Below are positions 1 through 6,463 of a stretch of 6,725 nt of DNA, piece by piece (position 1 is the first letter of the stretch; each line of letters opens with the position of its first letter). Source of the DNA: Dysgonamonadaceae bacterium (GTDB lineage Bacteria > Bacteroidota > Bacteroidia > Bacteroidales > Azobacteroidaceae); NCBI GenBank assembly GCA_031258895.1, contig JAIRMF010000048.1, positions 1 to 6,725 of the forward strand, in the 5' to 3' direction. The notes under the pieces were generated by a model. It saw nothing but the letters and a program-made list of their open reading frames with translations. It did not search any database and had not been told where the DNA came from. Position numbers and translations under genes: made by a program.

Positions 1-177
1 GCGGCTCTGGGGGTGGATGCGGTGCTCGAAGTTGGCCCGGGCAAAACCCTCTGCGGCCTCTGGAAGGACGCGGGAAGCGCGATCCCCAGTTACACGGCCC
101 CACAGGGGCTTCCCTTTTATGAAGTGGGAAGCGGCGGGGATATAATACCGCTCTTTGAAGAGCGCCAATTGGGTTAG
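1..177 (+). CDS. fabD: Malonyl-CoA:ACP transacylase, C-terminal fragment (partial)
   Basis: Only the last 58 codons are present; the gene enters from the left edge in frame 1 and ends at TAG (175-177). FabD moves malonyl groups from CoA to acyl carrier protein in the cytoplasm, supplying fatty-acid elongation. The fragment contains VLEVGPGKTLCGLWK at about residues 8-22, which matches the conserved C-terminal (I/V)E(I/V)GPGKVLxGLxK segment of the FabD acyltransferase fold. The catalytic GHSLGE serine and the histidine lie outside the window. The last 35 or so residues (rich in G, P and S) are not recognisable and are typical of the variable tail. The DNA is clearly more GC-rich than the minus-strand operon it converges on, so it probably represents host backbone. 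A polyketide-synthase acyltransferase domain could share the motif, but the stop so soon after it favours stand-alone FabD. Confidence 0.72.
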   Translation, partial: AALGVDAVLEVGPGKTLCGLWKDAGSAIPSYTAPQGLPFYEVGSGGDIIPLFEERQLG

Positions 178-228
178 GGACAGATTATCCATGACCCTTT
201 AGCAGATGGAGACTTAAGGAACTGTACA

Positions 229-260
229 GAAATAATATGACCGTTTGGTCATGTTATTTC
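229..260 (+). terminator. Probable rho-independent terminator of fabD
   Basis: A 14-bp stem pairs 229-242 with 247-260 across the loop GTTT. In plus-strand RNA all pairs form, with one G-U wobble. The stem is AT-rich with a GACC/GGTC cap and is followed by the T-rich CTTATT. It starts about 50 bases after the fabD stop, between convergent genes, as expected for a terminator. In minus-strand RNA the wobble becomes a C-A mismatch and the following sequence is not U-rich, so termination is likelier for fabD than for the operon. The tail is short, so strength is uncertain. Confidence 0.55.
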
Positions 261-343
261 CTTATTACGCAAGCAATTAAAATAAAAAAGGTAGAGGAAT
301 TGGGCGTTTTTGCTGGACAGAATAACATAGGATTATATGGATA

Positions 344-382
344 ACCACGAATGAGCAAAGCGTAGAGCGGACAATCCGTGGT
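344..382. repeat. Imperfect palindrome ACCACGAAT...ATCCGTGGT
   Basis: Arms 344-352 and 374-382 match as inverted repeats with one mismatch, around a 21-base spacer. The CACGAAT / CCGTGGT wording resembles degenerate dispersed intergenic palindromes seen in several bacterial genomes. Only one copy is in this window, so repetition cannot be shown here. Confidence 0.35.
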
Positions 383-467
383 ATCACCATACATGGCGCC
401 CCCTCTGCGGTTCCTTAGTAATGAAGTTCGGGTGTGCGGCTTTATCGTAGACATCCGGCACCGGGGT

Positions 468-3400
468 TCACCCCGCATCGGTGTCTGGCAATATCAGCGG
501 GAAGCGACCGTTGACAACATCGTGCATAAGCACATCAATTTCTCCGGTCAGTTCCACATATTCGAGTAATTTGTTTATAAGGTTCAGGAAACCTTCCATA
601 TCGTCGGCGGTGAAAGCGCAATGAGTGAAGCCATAGGAGTTAAACTTTATCCATGCGTTTTTGACCACTTCGTATCCGGCGATATTTATTCTCTGAGCAT
701 CTAGCGGGCAAGGTATTGTAATATTGGTTTGCCCATCGGTGAGCGTAACCGTTTCGTTATCCTCGTCGAAAGGCTGAATCGTTCGCGTCCAAAGCAATCG
801 GAAGTTAGGCGGCACTTGCGCCTTAATTGCCATATAATCATAGCCCGCGATGTTGCAGGGCACGTAGTCGCGCTTTTCCAATTCGGCGACCTTTCGACCA
901 AGGACGGCAAGCTGTCTGAATACCTCCGCATGCTCTACAATAGGGATACGCGGTCGCATATCCGAACGGGTGACTGTAAACAACGCGCCCTCGAACTCGT
1001 CGAGATATACCTGAGAGCAAAGAACGGCAAAAGTGTAGAAAACCACTTCGGTCGTCAATTCGATGCCATCAATATTCAAAAGCGCGGACAAATTTTCGGT
1101 CAGCCGGTCGTTGATATTTCCTGTAAGCGCGGAACTGGTTTTGCTGACGGGATATTGATTGAGATAAATAAACGAATTCCCGCGACGGCAAAGGTCGTTA
1201 TCGGGATAATACCAACAGAAAGACACAAACGGTTTTAAGCTTTCCTTTTGGTCTTTCGGGGAATGAGATAGCGCAAAGCCTATCGTTCTCGCATCGGAAT
1301 ACGCTTTGCCTATTTCAGGCCGCCTGCGAGTACCGCCGCCGCCCACTTTACTGAACTTGTGCAATAGTTCCTGCCATAGGAACGCTTTCATTGGCAGGAA
1401 GGGACGAAAAGCGTAATTAACGATGTATTGGTCAAGAATATTCTCGACCGCCTGCTGATTTGGAAGCTCGTTAAGCGCGTTCGCAAACGCCTGTGTTTCC
1501 GCTTCTTGCGGGGGTTTGTCCTGCGAACCAAGCCACTCCTCGGAGGCATATATTCCGCGCCGCAGAATATCTTTACTGCGCCGTTTTAACATCGACAATT
1601 TCAAATGCGTAAAGATACTTGACGGCGCGAGCTTTACGCCGGAACAATGCTTTTTGAATAGGGAATTTGACTCGGCTTCACCGCTAACAGGCCAGTAAGA
1701 CGAGTACAGTTCCCTGTTGAATGGCAGAGATGGACGTAAAGCGTAGTTTGACGTATCAAGATCATGGCAAAAAAACAAGCGCAGAGAGGTCTCCGCATCT
1801 TGTTCTAACCAAGCCATTTTTTCAGCTTTTGAAAACCGCGATATGTCGAAATAGTTATACTGCGTTATTGGAGCGGTTTCGCCGTATCTTCTCGTCGCAA
1901 TTAAAATAGCGCGTCCCTGCTGGGTCTTGAATATACTGTCGGAACGAATTCCTGCTCTTGCGTCCGCATCTACGGACACAATCCACGCCGCCGAAAAATG
2001 TTCAGAAATATATTTACGAGCATACTTGTATGATTCAACTTCAAGGAAAGTTGCCGGAACAATGTACGCCAAGACAGAGTGATTTTGAGAATGTTCCAAC
2101 ATATCGCAGCCCCAACGCAGAAATTGGAGATACGGATTATTGACTTGCTTTTGAGTATTTTGTCTTGCGTGCCGGTTTTTGGCGGGAGGACGGAAATTGT
2201 CCATTAGGTTCTGTATTTTAGAAAAGTCCGCGCCAATATTCGTCTTGGAAGAATCTGAAGATGGCGGGTTCCCTATAACAAGGGTAATCGGATGTGACGA
2301 TAACTCGCGGACGCGATTGAGTTCAAAGCCCTCGACTGTGTTTGTGTTCGCGGACCCAACCCCAAACACATAGTCGCTCAAGGCGTTTGCGAGAAGCAAT
2401 TCGTTTTTTGAACGTCTGCCGCTAATTTCTTGGGTTAGAATCGCCATACGATAATTCGCCAACATATACGGCGCGGGTAATATTTCTATGCCGCAGAGAG
2501 TAAACGCTCCGTGCAGAGTGTCGTTTTGCCTTATCCTCTCTAAAAATGAGCCTGTTCCGCAACAAGGGTCGATTAGACTGTTCGTGTCGCTAAATATACT
2601 GGCACCGTCGAAATTATTATGCGCGATTTTTTCAACCAAGCGAACAATACAATCCGCAAGCTCGCTCGGCGTGTAATACGCGCCATAGTCAAAGCGAGAG
2701 CGCGGGTCAAACTTTGACAGGAACAACTCGAATAATTTATGATAATCAGGTCGCCGCCGCTGCCGGTCAGTCATATGAACAAACGACAAGAAGCGGATGC
2801 ATTCGTCTGTCCATGCCAAAATAAAGCTGCTATCGTCATTGTGATTGTTGATATAGTGTATAATCGTGAGGAACGGTCGCAGGGCTTGCCCGTCAACAAT
2901 ATCTCGCAAAAGGTATTTCCTTATTTTTTGTTCCTTTTCAGCCGGTGAATCGTTATCGGCACATTCAACTCGGTGCGCATATAACAAGGCAAACATAATG
3001 ACCTGCGCGGCGAAATCGGCAAACACTTTGTCTTGCCTCAAATTCTGGTCGTTATGGTTATATACCAAAGTCCGCAGTTCATCCAAAAAAGATATGGCAT
3101 TGCGTTCCGTGTCGTCCATCGCCTCATCTATCGGAATGCTCGAATAACGAAGAATTTCATCGGAAAGATACCTTGTCCGCAGAGCGACAAGCTCCACCAG
3201 TTTGCCCTCGTCGCAGTATTGCGGGGACGGTTCAGCGTAAAATCGCCGCATCATAACCTCAAACTGCGGGTTTATGGTTAAGCGTGACCAGTCGGGGCGG
3301 TTCATCTGCGATTTGTCTACTAGAGATATGACTTGTGGTTCGGCGCTCTTGTCAAACGAGTACACAAAGTCGATCCCGTCGGTGATTATCAGCTTGTGCC

Positions 3401-3731
3401 CCAGCGAGAGGTATCGATTGAATTGATCTTTATGCGGCGTAATGTCAAAAGCGGTTGGACTAAACCCTTTTGCCTCGATATATCCGTAAACACCGAGAGT
3501 AGTCCTGTCGTGAATACGCCAGTCAGGGCGTCCTATATGGGATTGGATACGCGGTTCAAGAATGACTACAATATTGGCACTACCGTTCAGTTCGTTCGCC
3601 ATTTCCTTAAACAACGTGTCCAGCGGAGGACGAAAAGACAACTCGGCTGTGTGTTGATTATCGGCGAGAGAGTCGTTATAATCCCGTTGCAATGTTCTCA
3701 GATAATGATTAATAATAGTCTGATACGACAC
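468..3731 (-). CDS. PD-ExK nuclease / DNA methyltransferase fusion (Type IIG- or ISP-like restriction enzyme without helicase)
   Basis: Predicted 1087-residue cytoplasmic enzyme that recognises and cuts specific DNA. Residues 69-70 (PD) and 86-88 (EAK) form a PD-(D/E)xK site, followed by QFNRY (103-107), the QxxxY motif of Type I/ISP-like nucleases. A helical linker follows, then the methyltransferase: YGAYYTP (349-355), SAM-binding DPCCGTGSF (388-396), GIE (414-416) and motif IV NPPS (488-491). The C-terminal half has FRPF (775-778) and VFYTFAVL plus RPRIP (about 897-930), the signature of the Type ISP specificity domain. No Walker A or helicase motif is present, unlike about 1,570-residue LlaGI-type enzymes. 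Start is GTG 3729-3731; an ATG two bases upstream (3731-3733) is out of frame. It begins 4 bases after the cytosine methyltransferase stop and is last in the operon. Oddity: NPPS lacks the aromatic residue that normally holds the flipped base. Confidence 0.85.
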   Translation of the reverse strand: MSYQTIINHYLRTLQRDYNDSLADNQHTAELSFRPPLDTLFKEMANELNGSANIVVILEPRIQSHIGRPDWRIHDRTTLGVYGYIEAKGFSPTAFDITPHKDQFNRYLSLGHKLIITDGIDFVYSFDKSAEPQVISLVDKSQMNRPDWSRLTINPQFEVMMRRFYAEPSPQYCDEGKLVELVALRTRYLSDEILRYSSIPIDEAMDDTERNAISFLDELRTLVYNHNDQNLRQDKVFADFAAQVIMFALLYAHRVECADNDSPAEKEQKIRKYLLRDIVDGQALRPFLTIIHYINNHNDDSSFILAWTDECIRFLSFVHMTDRQRRRPDYHKLFELFLSKFDPRSRFDYGAYYTPSELADCIVRLVEKIAHNNFDGASIFSDTNSLIDPCCGTGSFLERIRQNDTLHGAFTLCGIEILPAPYMLANYRMAILTQEISGRRSKNELLLANALSDYVFGVGSANTNTVEGFELNRVRELSSHPITLVIGNPPSSDSSKTNIGADFSKIQNLMDNFRPPAKNRHARQNTQKQVNNPYLQFLRWGCDMLEHSQNHSVLAYIVPATFLEVESYKYARKYISEHFSAAWIVSVDADARAGIRSDSIFKTQQGRAILIATRRYGETAPITQYNYFDISRFSKAEKMAWLEQDAETSLRLFFCHDLDTSNYALRPSLPFNRELYSSYWPVSGEAESNSLFKKHCSGVKLAPSSIFTHLKLSMLKRRSKDILRRGIYASEEWLGSQDKPPQEAETQAFANALNELPNQQAVENILDQYIVNYAFRPFLPMKAFLWQELLHKFSKVGGGGTRRRPEIGKAYSDARTIGFALSHSPKDQKESLKPFVSFCWYYPDNDLCRRGNSFIYLNQYPVSKTSSALTGNINDRLTENLSALLNIDGIELTTEVVFYTFAVLCSQVYLDEFEGALFTVTRSDMRPRIPIVEHAEVFRQLAVLGRKVAELEKRDYVPCNIAGYDYMAIKAQVPPNFRLLWTRTIQPFDEDNETVTLTDGQTNITIPCPLDAQRINIAGYEVVKNAWIKFNSYGFTHCAFTADDMEGFLNLINKLLEYVELTGEIDVLMHDVVNGRFPLILPDTDAG

Positions 3732-3735
3732 ATCG

Positions 3736-4782
3736 TTACCTTTTCCCTTTGTAATATGAAATAATGCTTTCGCCTATAACCTTTGCCAGTCTTGGTGGCA
3801 CGGCGTTTCCGATTTGACGAGCGATTTCTATCTTTGACCCTTTGAAAACGAAGTCAAGAGGGAATGTTTGTAACAACGCGCCTTCGCATAACGAGATACT
3901 TCTTGGCTGTTCGGGATGACCGAACAGTCCCCGCGTAAAACTGTCAAATCGCGCCGTAATAGTGGGAGCTGGTTCGTCCCAAAACATTCGACCGTATACG
4001 TTGCGGTGCCCGATTATCGCGCTGCCTACTTTGTGACAGTCAGCCAACAGTTCTTCCGGCAGATAATCTCGCCCTTGTCCTTCTTTTAACGCCTTGATAC
4101 GCCGCAGATTTATCTCAGATAACCTGTCCCGCCGGTGTAACGGATAGTCGGGGTGAGATTTACCGTCTTCGGGCGGTTCGGGCAAAAATTCTATTGTTTC
4201 GCGCACCGTTTTTTTCTCGCCCGCAGGCTTCGGGAATGAGTATTCCGCGCCAATATCTTCACGCTCCCCAATGAGGATAATTCTCTTCCTGCGCTGAGGC
4301 ACTCCATAATCTTCCGCATCAAGCAGTTCCTTATGGATATGATAGCCAATAGATTTCATCGTATCAATCAGTTCTGAGAGTATGATTTTGCCGCGTTTTC
4401 CTTGAATGCCGAAAACATTTTCCATAACGAAGAATATCGGACGGACTTCATCGACGAGTCTGCCGTATAATGGAACCAATTCATTTCGGCTGTCGGTGTC
4501 ATCACCGATGCGTTGAACGGAAAACCCCTGACAAGGTGGCCCACCTGCGAGCAAAAACAACTCGCTTTTCCCTAAACCTATCTTATCTAAAAGCCGTCCG
4601 TTAAGCATATTTCTGATGTCTTCACAAACGGCAGGGTGCTTGAAATATTTAGGATTGCTTTGGAGCGTTTCTACACACCTCTTATCTATGTCAAAGCTCA
4701 ACAGAATTTCAAATCCCGCATCGCACAATCCTAACGACAATCCTCCCGCACCCGAAAAGCTATCAACACAAGTGAAACGCAT
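3736..4782 (-). CDS. DNA (cytosine-5)-methyltransferase, second operon gene
   Basis: 348-residue SAM-dependent enzyme that methylates carbon 5 of cytosine in a specific DNA site. The motifs are complete and in order: I, FSGAGG (9-14); IV, GGPPCQGFS with catalytic Cys84; VI, ENV (121-123); VIII, QRRKR (163-167); X, RQIGNAVPP (322-330). The target-recognition region lies at about 190-295, including YGRMFWDEPAPTIT. Length is normal for a single-domain bacterial enzyme. Motif IX reads CEGALLQTFP (299-308): the usual leading arginine is Cys299. ATG at 4780-4782 begins one base after the TAG of the upstream methyltransferase, with AAGGAG inside that gene's end, so translation is probably coupled. 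It likely protects one strand of the site cut by the downstream nuclease. That pairing is inferred from the operon; the target sequence is unknown. Confidence 0.93.
   Translation of the reverse strand: MRFTCVDSFSGAGGLSLGLCDAGFEILLSFDIDKRCVETLQSNPKYFKHPAVCEDIRNMLNGRLLDKIGLGKSELFLLAGGPPCQGFSVQRIGDDTDSRNELVPLYGRLVDEVRPIFFVMENVFGIQGKRGKIILSELIDTMKSIGYHIHKELLDAEDYGVPQRRKRIILIGEREDIGAEYSFPKPAGEKKTVRETIEFLPEPPEDGKSHPDYPLHRRDRLSEINLRRIKALKEGQGRDYLPEELLADCHKVGSAIIGHRNVYGRMFWDEPAPTITARFDSFTRGLFGHPEQPRSISLCEGALLQTFPLDFVFKGSKIEIARQIGNAVPPRLAKVIGESIISYYKGKR
3739..3744 (-). promoter_or_regulatory. Ribosome binding site deciding the GTG start of the nuclease fusion
   Basis: The minus strand reads AAAAGG, then a 7-base spacer, then GTG at 3731-3729. 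The site overlaps the last codons of the cytosine methyltransferase gene. It supports the GTG start; no in-frame ATG occurs until codon 44, which would remove part of the fold before the nuclease motif. Confidence 0.6.
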
Positions 4783-4783
4783 A

Positions 4784-6199
4784 CTACGCCCGTCTCCTTG
4801 TCTTCTTCATAGCCGCAATGAGGCTTGAATACGAATTGCTCACGGGCATTTCGACTGATCCAATCTCGTTTTTCAACTGAACGTTGGTTGGTCCTGCCGA
4901 AAGATATTCTATAAGTGCATTGACGGCAACTCCGCACGAAAGCAGAGGTGGAACGGCTTCTCCAATCTGGCGATAAATATCATCGGATTTTCCCTCAAAT
5001 TGAAAATTATCGGGAAAGCTCTGTAATCTCGCGGCTTCTCTCGCGGTCAGACCTCTGTCTTGAACAGGGTGGGTATAACGTCCGCTCGCGGGATTACGGG
5101 CATAATGAGTGATGGTAATCGCCGGCTTATCCCAACTGAGCCGCCCGTAAACATCGTAGAAACCATTCACCTTAGCAAGGCATTTAGGACCTTCTCCCGC
5201 AGGCAAGCTCCCACCGTCGTGAGGGACTTTTTTTATAATTTCAACGGTACTTTGTTTATGAGCGACCGCTTTGTGCAACGGGTCCGTAGGATCGGACTGT
5301 CCCGCTTCAAGTGAACGTAACCCTCCGATAGCGTCACGAACCGTCTTGTATTCGTCAGGGGTAAAACAGCCTTCAGGAAGCAAAAAATTCTTTTTCATTC
5401 CAACGATAATCGAACGAAATCTTTCCTGAGGAACGCCGAATTCAGCAGCGTTATAAATATTTTGTTTAACGATATACCCCGATTTAGAGAAAAATTGACG
5501 CGCCTTATTGAAATACTTCCAGTATCGTTCTGATAAAAATTCCGGCACGTTTTCCATCACAAACACATCGGGATTAACTTCAGCGACAATGCGCGAAAAC
5601 GCAATGACCAAGCTATTGCGGTCGTCGTCTTCCTCATCCCAATGTTTTTTTCTATGGGAGGAAAAGCCCTGACACGGTGCGCAACCGATAAGTATGACGG
5701 GCTTGGAATAGTCAAAACCTACGGTATCTAAAAAAACGTGAATATTTTCGCGAGTTTTTGATATTTCAAGAATATCATGACAAACGGTCGGTGTTCCGAA
5801 GTTTTTACTGTAGGTAGCCGCCGATATGGGATTGATGTCGCACCCCGCCAAGAAGTTAAACACCGGAAATACTCCGTTTATCGCCGCAAAGCCGAGCGAT
5901 GTTCCACCGGCTCCACTGAAAAAGTCAAGTATCTGTATTGGATTGGAAGAGGCAGAACCTAATTCGAGCGGGGAAAAGTCGCATAAAGCAGAAACCGCCG
6001 CATTGAACAATGCGGTTTTATCATTACGAAAATCGGTCGTATTTGTGCCGTTTGAAACCGCCGCTTCGAGAAGTTTTGTACGCGTCAACATTTCGTCGTC
6101 ATTTCCAATCTGTGTTTTACGTTGCATATAATTTCCGAAATCTTTATTTACCCCGAGCTTGTGATACTGAATAAATGACATCTCAAATATCTCAGGCAT
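4784..6199 (-). CDS. DNA (cytosine-5)-methyltransferase, first operon gene
   Basis: 471-residue C5-cytosine methyltransferase, divergent from its neighbour. Motifs: I, LDFFSGAGG (91-99); IV, GCAPCQGFS with catalytic Cys176; VI, ENV (216-218); VIII, QERFR (258-262); IX, REAARLQSFPD (387-397); X, RQIGEAVPP (410-418). The target-recognition region is about 285-380, including YGRLSWDKPAITIT. Residues 1-87 precede the catalytic core and a 50-residue tail follows it. Two variants from consensus are GCAPC for GGPPC and GEAVPP for GNAVPP; catalytic residues are retained. The start is uncertain: ATG 6197-6199 is the furthest upstream but lacks a good ribosome site, and Met7, Met25 and Met37 are alternatives. 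It leads the operon and ends one base before the next methyltransferase. The likely role is modification of the strand its partner does not modify. Confidence 0.92.
   Translation of the reverse strand: MPEIFEMSFIQYHKLGVNKDFGNYMQRKTQIGNDDEMLTRTKLLEAAVSNGTNTTDFRNDKTALFNAAVSALCDFSPLELGSASSNPIQILDFFSGAGGTSLGFAAINGVFPVFNFLAGCDINPISAATYSKNFGTPTVCHDILEISKTRENIHVFLDTVGFDYSKPVILIGCAPCQGFSSHRKKHWDEEDDDRNSLVIAFSRIVAEVNPDVFVMENVPEFLSERYWKYFNKARQFFSKSGYIVKQNIYNAAEFGVPQERFRSIIVGMKKNFLLPEGCFTPDEYKTVRDAIGGLRSLEAGQSDPTDPLHKAVAHKQSTVEIIKKVPHDGGSLPAGEGPKCLAKVNGFYDVYGRLSWDKPAITITHYARNPASGRYTHPVQDRGLTAREAARLQSFPDNFQFEGKSDDIYRQIGEAVPPLLSCGVAVNALIEYLSAGPTNVQLKNEIGSVEMPVSNSYSSLIAAMKKTRRRA
4793..4799 (-). promoter_or_regulatory. 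Ribosome binding site of the second methyltransferase
   Basis: AAGGAGA on the minus strand lies within the last codons of the first methyltransferase gene, 10 bases before ATG 4782-4780. It fixes that start and, with the TAG-T-ATG junction, indicates coupled translation. Confidence 0.7.
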
Positions 6200-6272
6200 C
6201 TCAATCCAAAAATCGGTATATTTTATCGAAACCCTCCATGGGAGTTTGTCGCGCTTCGTACGTAAAATCTCG

Positions 6273-6298
6273 AAAAAGTGCCGATTAGGCGCTTTTTT
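6273..6298 (+). terminator. Rho-independent terminator-like hairpin in the leader
   Basis: AAAAAGTGCC (6273-6282), loop GATTA, GGCGCTTTTT (6288-6297), with six T residues at 6293-6298. All pairs form in plus-strand RNA, with one U-G wobble. In minus-strand RNA the wobble becomes a C-A mismatch, but a U-run still follows. No plus-strand gene lies upstream to be terminated. Possible roles are blocking antisense transcription into flanking DNA or attenuating the operon leader. Confidence 0.5.
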
Positions 6299-6314
6299 AC
6301 CTTACAAACTCCAC

Positions 6315-6329
6315 TGAACCGAAGGTTCA
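6315..6329. repeat. Short perfect hairpin TGAACC-GAA-GGTTCA
   Basis: Six-bp arms and a three-base loop. Its left part (ACTGAACCG, 6313-6321) is also a perfect 9-bp inverse match to CGGTTCAGT at 6412-6420, so the local hairpin and the long-range pairing exclude each other. Confidence 0.5.
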
Positions 6330-6344
6330 CAGCCCATAAATCGT

Positions 6345-6375
6345 GGTTTTTGCATTGCAAATTGGAGCAAAAACC
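6345..6375. repeat. Hairpin GGTTTTTGC / GCAAAAACC
   Basis: A perfect 9-bp stem (6345-6353 with 6367-6375) around a 13-base loop that itself holds TTGCATTGCAA-like symmetry. It lies inside the 16-bp inverted repeat, as expected for one arm of a branched structure. Confidence 0.5.
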
Positions 6376-6448
6376 TACAAGCGCGACAAACTCCTAGTTA
6401 CGTTGTCGCCACGGTTCAGTTTAATAGTGTATGAGCTAATCCCCTTTT

Positions 6449-6463
6449 TACGATTATATCGTA
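6449..6463. repeat. 15-bp palindrome over the candidate -10 box
   Basis: TACGAT-TAT-ATCGTA, with perfect 6-bp arms. The minus-strand TATAAT lies within it. An operator bound by a dimeric regulator is possible, but no regulator gene is in the window. Confidence 0.4.

Larger units (their letters stand above)
178..467. other. Convergent AT-rich intergenic region
   Basis: This separates the fabD stop from the stop of the minus-strand nuclease gene. It holds a probable terminator (229-260), an A-rich stretch around 279-291 and an imperfect palindrome (344-382). I see no gene: the short open frames lack convincing ribosome sites and run through these repeats. The sharp drop in G+C directly after fabD makes this a candidate left border of the restriction-modification island, but no att-like or target-site duplication is evident. 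Confidence 0.5.
6241..6394. repeat. 16-bp perfect inverted repeat bounding a 154-bp segment
   Basis: GGAGTTTGTCGCGCTT (6241-6256) is exactly repeated in inverse orientation at 6379-6394. The similarity may continue a few bases inward (GTACGT versus GTAGGT with a one-base offset). The bounded 154 bp contain three smaller hairpins. The layout fits either terminal inverted repeats of a small non-autonomous element or the closing stem of a branched RNA. No flanking target-site duplication is evident. Confidence 0.65.

Noticed and set aside
462..475. CGGGG-TTCA-CCCCG hairpin at the end of the nuclease gene as the operon terminator
   Set aside because: The stem is only 5 bp, overlaps the stop codon and has no T-run on the minus strand.
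254..478. 74-codon minus-strand open frame after the nuclease gene
   Set aside because: It overlaps the nuclease stop, has no ribosome site, crosses the palindrome at 344-382 and ends in the terminator; the product resembles no family.
729..1238. 169-codon plus-strand open frame inside the nuclease fusion
   Set aside because: It is antisense to a clearly conserved specificity domain and is a shadow frame.
468..6199. BREX, DISARM or Type I restriction locus
   Set aside because: There is no helicase, PglZ, DrmA/B, HsdS or other companion gene; only methyltransferases and one fused nuclease are present.
6201..6239. 12-codon leader peptide (MEGFDKIYRFLD) ending one base before the methyltransferase ATG
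   Set aside because: The TGA-G-ATG junction is suggestive, but there is no ribosome site ahead of it and no run of regulatory codons; chance is likely.
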